Positions 58,716 through 64,000 of a stretch of DNA of 64,000 nt are shown piece after piece. The stretch is from assembly GCA_963717765.1 (NCBI GenBank), contig CAVQWX010000003.1, forward strand, positions 558,001-622,000, in the 5' to 3' direction. The notes under the pieces were generated by a model, which was not told the DNA's origin, made no database searches, and worked only from the letters and a program-made list of their open reading frames with translations. The stretch's first letter is position 1. Each line of letters opens with the position of its first letter. The position numbers and the translations under genes are program-made. The stretch is from JACDER01 sp963717765. GTDB lineage: Bacteria > Actinomycetota > Thermoleophilia > Gaiellales > Gaiellaceae.

Positions 58716-59507
58716 TCAAGGGAGCGTCAACGACATCTCGCGCTGCCGGAGCGCGATGCTGCCGCCGAGGTCCTTCAACGCCGCGAGCACCGGGTCCTCC
58801 TCGGGCACGTTGAAGACGCTCACCGGCCCCAGCGTGCGGAGCGATTCGAGGATCTCACGCGCCGCGTCGCCGTCTCCCGCGAATTGCATGAGGACGACCC
58901 GTCCGTCGGGCGCGACCCGGAAGACGGCGGCGCCCGCGCCGGTGGTCACGCCGCGCAGGTCGTCGTAGTGCCGGAGCGTGTCGTCGTCGCGCTGCCACGG
59001 CTCCCGCTCCGTGCGTAGCTCGAGGATTCGCCTGTGCGCCGCCTGCCAGTCCTGGTCGGGCAGCGCCTTGCCCTCGGCTGGGTCCAGCGATCCGAGCTCG
59101 ACCCAGCGCAGGAAGTCGTACCCGAGGGCGTCGTACAGACGGTACGCGGGCTCGTTCGCCTCGATCACCTCGAGCGAGATCTCGCGCATACCGCGGGCGC
59201 GCGCTTGGTCGTGCACCGCCTCCATCAGCTCGCGGCCCAGGCCTTTGCGGCGTGCCTCGGCAACGACGCCGAGCCCGCCGATCCATCCGCGCCCGCCGCG
59301 GACGCCGAGGTTGACGAGGCCTACGGGCTCGCCGTCGTCGACCGCGACGAGGCTCGCGTCGAGATCGAGGTCGAACGTGCGGACGAGGAACTCGACCGCC
59401 GCCTCGTCCACCCGCACCGGTACGTAGTAGCGCTCGTATGCGCGCGTGAAGAGCGCCGCTAGCTCACCCGGGGGGAGCGAGCTCGCGGCGCGGAGCTCTG
59501 CTGTCAC
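58716..59507 (-). CDS. GNAT-family N-acetyltransferase
   Basis: The 263-residue protein has an N-terminal GNAT domain: WIGGLGVVAEARRKGLGREL supplies the acetyl-CoA pyrophosphate loop (R/Q-x-x-G-x-G at about 87-92), followed by SLEVIEANEPAYRLYDALGY. The last 120 residues (from LGSLDPAEGKAL) are a second, degenerate half without the loop. Its GTG overlaps the Ino1 stop (GTGA at 59504-59507), so it belongs to the inositol operon. The two-part design recalls mycothiol acetyltransferase, but I cannot confirm that role. Confidence 0.8.
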   Translation of the reverse strand: MTAELRAASSLPPGELAALFTRAYERYYVPVRVDEAAVEFLVRTFDLDLDASLVAVDDGEPVGLVNLGVRGGRGWIGGLGVVAEARRKGLGRELMEAVHDQARARGMREISLEVIEANEPAYRLYDALGYDFLRWVELGSLDPAEGKALPDQDWQAAHRRILELRTEREPWQRDDDTLRHYDDLRGVTTGAGAAVFRVAPDGRVVLMQFAGDGDAAREILESLRTLGPVSVFNVPEEDPVLAALKDLGGSIALRQREMSLTLP

Positions 59508-60958
59508 GCCTTGGACGCGGCCTTGGCGGGCTTGCGTGCGTACTGCTTGATGAACCGCTCTACGGCGGCGTGCGCGTCGTCGTCCGGGATCTGCTTGGGC
59601 GGCGACTTCATCAGGTACGAGCTCGGGCCCTCGAGGGCGCCGCCGACCCCGTTGTTCAGCGCCAGCTTGGCGAGCCGCACCGCGTCGATCACGATGCCGG
59701 CCGAGTTGGGCGAGTCCCAGACCTCGAGCTTCAGCTCGATGTTCAGCGGGACATCGCCGAACGACGAGCCCTCCATCCGGATGTACGCCCACTTGCGGTC
59801 GGTCAGCCAGGGCACGTAGTCGGACGGGCCGACGTGCACGTTCTCGGCGCCGAGGTCGTAGTCGAGCATCGACGTTACCGCGTTCGTCTTCGAGATCTTC
59901 TTGGACTCGAGGCGCTCGCGCTCCAGCATGTTCAGGAAGTCGGAGTTTCCGCCGACGTTCAGCTGCATGGTCTTGTCCAGCCGGACGCCGCGCTCGCGGA
60001 ACAGCGTCGTCAGCACGCGGTGCGTGATCGTGGCGCCGACCTGCGACTTGATGTCGTCGCCGATGATCGGCAGGCCGGCGTCCTCGAAGCGGCGCTGGAA
60101 GTGTCCGCCCTTGGCGATGAACACCGGCATGCAGTTCACCATGGCGCAGCCGGCCTGGAGGATCTGCTCCGTGTACCACTTGGTCGCCTCTTCGGACCCG
60201 ACAGGCAGGTAGTTGACGACCACGTCCGTTCCGGTCTCGCGGAGGATTCCGGCCACGTCGTCGGTGTCACCTGGCGCCTTCTCCACCACTTCGGAGAGGT
60301 ACTTGCCGAGGCCGTCGTGCGTCATCCCGCGCGAGACGGTGACGCCCGTCTTGGGGACGTCGGAGAACTTGATCGTATCGTTCGGCTCCGCCCAGATCGC
60401 GGAGCTGAGGTCCTTGCCGACCTTGGTCACGTTCACGTCGAATGCTGCGGAGAACTCGATGTCGCGGATGTGATAGCCGCCGAGATCGACATGCATGAGC
60501 CCGGGGACGAACGCGCCCGGGTCGGCGTCCTTGTAGTACTCCACGCCCTGAAGGAGTGAGTTCGCGCAGTTGCCGACGCCGACGATGGCGACGCGCACCT
60601 TGTCCTCGCTCCGGCGGGCTCTTCCGTTGGTCGAAGCCATGTCTTCCTTTCTTTCCAGGCCGAGCCGCTCCGAGAGCGTCTCGACGATCAGGTCGTTGGT
60701 CTTGCGGCGGCGCTCGCTCGCGCGCCGTCCAAGTTTGTCCTTCAACTCCTGGGGCATCCGGAGGAGGACGTCTCCGCTCTCCTTGGGCGGTGAACCGGGG
60801 CGGCCGGTGCCGGCAAATGGCACGCCAAAGCGCGACGCCAGCATCTGGACCGCGACGTCGTTCAGGTTTCTCTTCGTCCGCGTGACCTCGTCCGCCAGGC
60901 GTCTCTTGAGCTCCGCAGGCATGCGGACGAGGACGTTCGTGCGTTCAACGTTGGCCAT
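59504..60958 (-). CDS. ino1: Inositol-3-phosphate synthase with two N-terminal ribbon-helix-helix domains
   Basis: One 484-codon frame encodes a fusion. Residues 1-48 (TNVLVRMPAELKRRLADEV) and 61-101 (GDVLLRMPQELKDKLGRRA) are two Arc/CopG-type ribbon-helix-helix DNA-binding units. From M107 (MASTNGRARRSEDKVRVAIV) runs a full-length Ino1 of 378 residues with the NAD loop VGVGNCANS, GDDIKSQVGATITHR and NVGGNSDFLNM, the enzyme making inositol phosphate from glucose 6-phosphate. GAAAGGAAGAC precedes the internal ATG (60640), so free Ino1 could also be made. A palindrome lies 12 bases before the first ATG. Confidence 0.9.
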   Translation of the reverse strand: MANVERTNVLVRMPAELKRRLADEVTRTKRNLNDVAVQMLASRFGVPFAGTGRPGSPPKESGDVLLRMPQELKDKLGRRASERRRKTNDLIVETLSERLGLERKEDMASTNGRARRSEDKVRVAIVGVGNCANSLLQGVEYYKDADPGAFVPGLMHVDLGGYHIRDIEFSAAFDVNVTKVGKDLSSAIWAEPNDTIKFSDVPKTGVTVSRGMTHDGLGKYLSEVVEKAPGDTDDVAGILRETGTDVVVNYLPVGSEEATKWYTEQILQAGCAMVNCMPVFIAKGGHFQRRFEDAGLPIIGDDIKSQVGATITHRVLTTLFRERGVRLDKTMQLNVGGNSDFLNMLERERLESKKISKTNAVTSMLDYDLGAENVHVGPSDYVPWLTDRKWAYIRMEGSSFGDVPLNIELKLEVWDSPNSAGIVIDAVRLAKLALNNGVGGALEGPSSYLMKSPPKQIPDDDAHAAVERFIKQYARKPAKAASKA

Positions 60959-60970
60959 CCAAGGCGAAGT

Positions 60971-60990
60971 GATAGCAGAAAAGTGCTATC
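60971..60990. promoter_or_regulatory. Palindrome upstream of RHH-ino1, candidate autoregulatory operator
   Basis: GATAGCA, 6 bases (GAAAAG), TGCTATC is a perfect 7-bp inverted repeat 12 bases before the ATG. It overlaps the stop of the upstream transferase gene (TAG at 60986-60988). Confidence 0.5.
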
Positions 60991-61621
60991 GCAGTTGTCG
61001 AAGCTGGGTACGCACGTATAGGATGCGTTGAACGACGGTGACCCAGGCGGTCACCGCCAGCACGTAGATCGCCCACGGGAGCACACCCCAGGGCGCGAGC
61101 CCGAGACCGACCGAGATGACCACCACGCGCTCGGTGCGCGAGCCGAGCCCGACGTCCCCGCGGAGCCCGAGCGTCTCTGCCCTGGCGCGCGCGTAGCTGA
61201 CGAGGAAGGATCCGGCGATGGCCGCCATCGCGAAGGCGAGCGCGACCTCGTCCCCGTGCCGGAAGAAGACGAGCCCGATCGACCCGAGCATGAAGCCTTC
61301 GCCGACGCGGTCGGTCGTGGAGTCGAGGAATGCGCCGAACGGCGTCCCCTTCCCGCTCGAGCGCGCCAGCGCGCCGTCGAGGATGTCGAGGAGCGAACCG
61401 ATCACGAAGACGGCGCCGCCGAGCCAGTAGAAGAGGTACTCGTTGCGATACTCGAAGTAGACGAGGACGGAGGCTGCGATGCACAGGCTCACGCCGGCCG
61501 CGGTCAGGGCGTTCGGGGAGACGCGCGTCTGCGCCAGCCGCTGCATTCCACGGGTTGCCAGTCGGCGGACTCCCACCGTGTAGCTGTCCCGGAGGCGAGC
61601 GAGAGCTTCGGTTCGACTCAC
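60986..61621 (-). CDS. CDP-alcohol phosphatidyltransferase, PIP synthase type
   Basis: The 211-residue membrane enzyme has the full motif D79-x2-D82-G-x2-A-R87-x8-G96-x3-D100-x3-D104 (LLDILDGALARSS, then FGAFLDSTTDR) that binds CDP-diacylglycerol with magnesium. Six transmembrane helices surround it. Next to ino1 it is best read as phosphatidylinositol-phosphate synthase (CDP-DAG plus inositol 1-phosphate), as in mycobacterial PgsA1. The GTG overlaps the PAP2 stop (GTGA at 61618-61621). Confidence 0.87.
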   Translation of the reverse strand: MSRTEALARLRDSYTVGVRRLATRGMQRLAQTRVSPNALTAAGVSLCIAASVLVYFEYRNEYLFYWLGGAVFVIGSLLDILDGALARSSGKGTPFGAFLDSTTDRVGEGFMLGSIGLVFFRHGDEVALAFAMAAIAGSFLVSYARARAETLGLRGDVGLGSRTERVVVISVGLGLAPWGVLPWAIYVLAVTAWVTVVQRILYVRTQLRQLR

Positions 61622-62355
61622 GCCCGCACGACGCGAAGGATCCGCGGCGCGTTCAGGATCGCCGCCGCAAAGCCCGCCACCGCGATCCCCGCGAGGACGT
61701 CGAGCCAGAAGTGGTTGGCGGTCGCCATCACCGAGAACCACACCCAGGCCGGCCAGAGGAGCCAGAGCACCTTGAAGTACCACTTTTTCACGATCAGCGC
61801 GAGCGTCACGCCTACGATCAGCGCGTCCGCGGAGTGGAGGCTGGGCATGGCGGCGAACTGGTTGGACGCGAGCTGGATGAAACCGCTGCCGTGATTGATC
61901 CCGAAGGTGGCGATCGTGTCCACGAACCCGAGCTGCGGGAACATTCGCGGGGGCGCCGTCGGAAGGGTTATGTAGCCGATGAGGCCGATCACGTTCGCCA
62001 CCAGGATCGTGTTCCGGAACTTGGCAAAGTGCTCGTGCCGGCGCAGGTAGACCCACAGCAGCGCGATGCCGAGGACGGTGAACTGCGACATCCAGTACGT
62101 CCATGAGGTCAGCGTCGTCAGCAGGTGCGAGTTGACCGTGATCCGCTGCAGGGTCAGCTCGAACAACCCGTGCACGTGCTTCTCGAAGTCGATGACGTAG
62201 AGCCCGTTGGAAAGGGCCTTCGCAGGATCGCGGTCGGCCAGGCCGCGGACGATCTGGTACGCGAACAGGAATCCGAACCAGATGACGAGCTGGCGGAAGA
62301 GGTCCTTCCAGCCCAGAGGGAGATAGCGTCGACCGATGCCGGCGATAGCCGTCAC
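61618..62355 (-). CDS. PAP2-family membrane protein (phosphatase or IPC-synthase-like)
   Basis: The 245-residue protein has six transmembrane helices and PAP2-type catalytic pieces: TLPTAPPRMFP, MPSLHSADALIVG with the catalytic histidine, and NHFWLDVLAGI with the second histidine. The TAPPR/SLHSA form resembles inositolphosphotransferase-type members. It heads the inositol-lipid operon. A role as the phosphatase that turns phosphatidylinositol phosphate into phosphatidylinositol, or in moving inositol phosphate onto a lipid, is inference from context. GTG is 8 bases after a TAGAAT box. Confidence 0.8.
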   Translation of the reverse strand: MTAIAGIGRRYLPLGWKDLFRQLVIWFGFLFAYQIVRGLADRDPAKALSNGLYVIDFEKHVHGLFELTLQRITVNSHLLTTLTSWTYWMSQFTVLGIALLWVYLRRHEHFAKFRNTILVANVIGLIGYITLPTAPPRMFPQLGFVDTIATFGINHGSGFIQLASNQFAAMPSLHSADALIVGVTLALIVKKWYFKVLWLLWPAWVWFSVMATANHFWLDVLAGIAVAGFAAAILNAPRILRVVRA

Positions 62356-62363
62356 GGTAGGCG

Positions 62364-62390
62364 ATTCTAACCCGCGGGGTCAGATATCAA
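62364..62390 (-). promoter_or_regulatory. Promoter of the inositol-lipid operon
   Basis: On the minus strand TTGATA (62385-62390) and TAGAAT (62364-62369) are separated by 15 bases, shorter than usual. The GTG follows TAGAAT after 8 bases. Confidence 0.4.
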
Positions 62391-62854
62391 GCGAATAGCC
62401 TGGCGCAGCCGGTCGCCCCCACGAAACGTGCGTCCTCGCTCGTCGCAGCGGACTCGGACTGAAGCCTGCCCTGGATGTCCTTGACCTTTGCCGCGTTGCC
62501 GTCCTTGGCGGCCTGCGTCATGTCGCCGAAGTCGGAGGCTTCCTTCTTCAAGCCGGTGACGAACGAGTTCGCCGAGTCCTTCAGCGCGTCCGGTGGCTGA
62601 AGGTCGTCGATGTCGTTCGCGAGATCGTCGAGGACGTTCTTCGCCTTGTCGCCGTTGGCCGCGATCTTTTCGGTCGACGAGAGATCGAGGCCGCTGCCCT
62701 TCTTTTGTGCCGCGGCACAGGCCGCATCTGCCTTCGCGGCGTACGCTGCCTTCGAGAGCTGCTTGTCGCCTCCTCCGCCACCGCCGCAGCCGGCCGCGAC
62801 GAATGCGGTCGCTGTCACGAGCACGGCTGAGATCACCAGCGTCCTGTTCATCAT
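62387..62854 (-). CDS. Lipoprotein of unknown function
   Basis: The 155-residue product has a lipoprotein signal (MMNRTLVISAVLVTATAF, then VAAGCGGGGGG with the lipobox cysteine at 23). A small helical domain follows, with two cysteines (ADAACAAAQKKGSG and FVGATGCARLF) that could pair, and a PPDALKDSANSF phrase. This pattern is common among actinobacterial lipoproteins of unknown role. Its ATG overlaps the moaA stop. GGAGG abuts the double ATG; either M could be used. Confidence 0.72.
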   Translation of the reverse strand: MMNRTLVISAVLVTATAFVAAGCGGGGGGDKQLSKAAYAAKADAACAAAQKKGSGLDLSSTEKIAANGDKAKNVLDDLANDIDDLQPPDALKDSANSFVTGLKKEASDFGDMTQAAKDGNAAKVKDIQGRLQSESAATSEDARFVGATGCARLFA

Positions 62855-63843
62855 CCTCCGATCTGGCTCATCGACCGCGACGCGCGGACGAATCCGGGTT
62901 CGTTGATGCGGTGCTTCAACTCCTTGTGCTTGACGGCCCAGCGCAGAAGTCCCGCCAGATCGTCGTCGGACGCTCCCCGCCTCAGTGGGTCCTTGAGGTC
63001 CCACTCCCGGCGCGAGAAGAGGCAGGTACGCAGCTTTCCGTCCGCCGTCAGCCGGATGCGGTCGCAGCTGGAGCAGAAGGGCTCCGAGACGGGGTTGACG
63101 AACCCGATCTCGCCGGCGCCGTCCTCGAAGCGGAAGCGACGCGCGGTCGACGACGCCTTCGCGGGGATCTCCACCAGCGGCCAGCGCTCCTCGATGAGAC
63201 CGCGGATCTCGGCGCCCGTAAGTACCTCGTCCTGCCGCCACGCCTCGTCGGCGTCCAGCGGCATGAACTCGATGAACCGGATCACGTACGGCTTGGTCCG
63301 CGCGAGCTCCGCGAGGGCAGGCACCTCCTCCTCGGTGAAGCCGCGGATCGCCACGCAGTTGACCTTGATCGGGCGCAGCTCAGGGTAACGCTCGGCCTCT
63401 GCGAGGCCGGCGAGGACGCGGTCGAGCGCGTCGCGGCGCGTGATCTCGGCGAAGCGGGTGTGCGAGAGCGAATCGAGCGAGACGTTGAGGCGGCGCAGAC
63501 CGGCCGCGACGAGCGGCCCCGCCAGCCGGTCGAGCAGGATCCCGTTCGTCGTCAGCGACAGGTCCTGGACGCCGGGTGTCCTCGCCACCATCTCGACCAG
63601 CGTGGTCAGGTCGCGTCGGACAAGCGGCTCGCCGCCGGTCAGCCGGATCTCCTCCACCCCCATTTCGGCGAGCACGCGCACGATCCGCGCGATCTCCTCG
63701 AAGGAGAGGACTTCCTCGCGCGGGAGCCACTCCAGCCCCTCGGCGGGCATGCAGTACTTGCACCGGAAGTTGCACTTGTCCGTGACGGACACGCGCAGGC
63801 TCTTGATCTCACGGTCCCAGCCGTCGACGAGCGGATCGCGCAT
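62851..63843 (-). CDS. moaA: GTP 3',8-cyclase
   Basis: The 330-residue radical SAM enzyme makes the first intermediate of molybdenum cofactor from GTP. The N-terminal cluster is C24-x3-C28-x2-C31 (CNFRCKYC). RLTGGEPLVRRDL is the SAM-binding GGE. The C-terminal cluster cysteines are in PFCSSCDRIRLT and LRTCLF, and it ends with the GG tail. The ATG at 63843 is 6 bases after a TACGCT box. The partner moaC or other cofactor genes are not in the window. Confidence 0.95.
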   Translation of the reverse strand: MRDPLVDGWDREIKSLRVSVTDKCNFRCKYCMPAEGLEWLPREEVLSFEEIARIVRVLAEMGVEEIRLTGGEPLVRRDLTTLVEMVARTPGVQDLSLTTNGILLDRLAGPLVAAGLRRLNVSLDSLSHTRFAEITRRDALDRVLAGLAEAERYPELRPIKVNCVAIRGFTEEEVPALAELARTKPYVIRFIEFMPLDADEAWRQDEVLTGAEIRGLIEERWPLVEIPAKASSTARRFRFEDGAGEIGFVNPVSEPFCSSCDRIRLTADGKLRTCLFSRREWDLKDPLRRGASDDDLAGLLRWAVKHKELKHRINEPGFVRASRSMSQIGG

Positions 63844-63849
63844 GCCCGT

Positions 63850-63855
63850 AGCGTA
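63850..63855 (-). promoter_or_regulatory. -10 box of moaA, leaderless
   Basis: TACGCT on the minus strand lies 6 bases before the ATG at 63843. Confidence 0.4.
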
Positions 63856-63896
63856 TCGCCAGGTTTGGCTGCGCCGACCACGGGCACATTCCGGCC

Positions 63897-64000
63897 ATGT
63901 CACAGACGGAAGAACCACGCCAGGACGACGACTGGGGCGAGGCACGGCACGGTGAGCAGGACGCTCCGCACGAGGAGCAGGAACCGGGCTCGCTGGAGGA
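63897..64000 (+). CDS. Start of an acidic protein (3' end outside window)
   Basis: The ATG at 63897 opens a frame to the window end. The first 34 residues are acidic and probably disordered (MSQTEEPRQDDDWGEARHGE), with no signal peptide. CACATT lies 6 bases before the ATG, a weak -10. The gene is divergent from moaA. Function cannot be judged from this part. Confidence 0.45.
   Translation, partial: MSQTEEPRQDDDWGEARHGEQDAPHEEQEPGSLE

Noticed and set aside
55622..58813. 1063-codon frame overlapping both flavin oxidases
   Set aside because: Out-of-phase arginine-rich reading of two genes whose own frames show signal peptides and FAD motifs.

Overview
The window is high-GC DNA that reads as a deep-branching actinobacterium. 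Class Thermoleophilia (Gaiella/Solirubrobacter-like) is my best guess, by inference only. The basis is the myo-inositol phosphate/phosphatidylinositol gene set, a UdgX-type glycosylase, actinobacterial HlyD/MacB-like and lipoprotein families, and many genes that appear to be transcribed without a leader (a TANNNT box 6-9 bases before the start codon).

Layout. 0-14.8 kb is ordinary chromosome: the end of a choice-of-anchor P protein, an ankyrin protein, a histidine phosphatase, a secreted phospholipase A2-like pair, sucA, udgX, a VOC protein, membrane proteins, an IPNE-like aminotransferase, a glycogen-debranching-type glucosidase and a 1-Cys peroxiredoxin. 15.08-15.37 kb holds a decayed beta-helix gene. 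15.67-38.63 kb is bounded by a 43-bp direct repeat. The right copy is the 3' part of an intact tRNA-Ala(TGC) gene and the left copy is a lone tRNA fragment, so I read this as a 22.9-kb integrated island. It holds one 5334-codon secreted repeat protein, a five-gene lipoprotein/HlyD/ABC-exporter operon and a divergent two-component system. I recognise no integrase in it.

38.7-51.8 kb returns to chromosomal genes: a metallopeptidase/rhomboid cluster with a 29-residue membrane protein, argF, a macro-domain protein, carbamate kinase with a cDPG-synthase-like GTPase, a frameshifted M3-like peptidase, a YjbQ protein, an RNA m5U methyltransferase, vapBC, a UvrD-like helicase, a zinc-ribbon CX5R phosphatase and a MarR regulator.

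51.8-64 kb contains the most unusual genes. One minus-strand operon encodes a glycosyltransferase-PHP fusion, a divergent uracil-DNA-glycosylase-family protein and a membrane protein carrying all three presenilin-type motif regions. Two tandem Tat-exported BBE-type flavin oxidases follow; the first seems to start at ATC. The next operon is for inositol lipid: a PAP2-family membrane protein, a PIP-synthase-type CDP-alcohol transferase, an Ino1 with two ribbon-helix-helix domains fused in front of it and a palindrome just upstream, and a GNAT protein. The window ends with a lipoprotein, moaA and the start of an acidic ORF.

Genes that appear to work together: (i) Ino1, the PIP synthase and PAP2, making phosphatidylinositol phosphate and possibly dephosphorylating it; (ii) two-component system, divergent palindrome and lipoprotein/HlyD/ABC exporter; (iii) the GT-PHP/UDG/presenilin-like operon, whose function is unknown.
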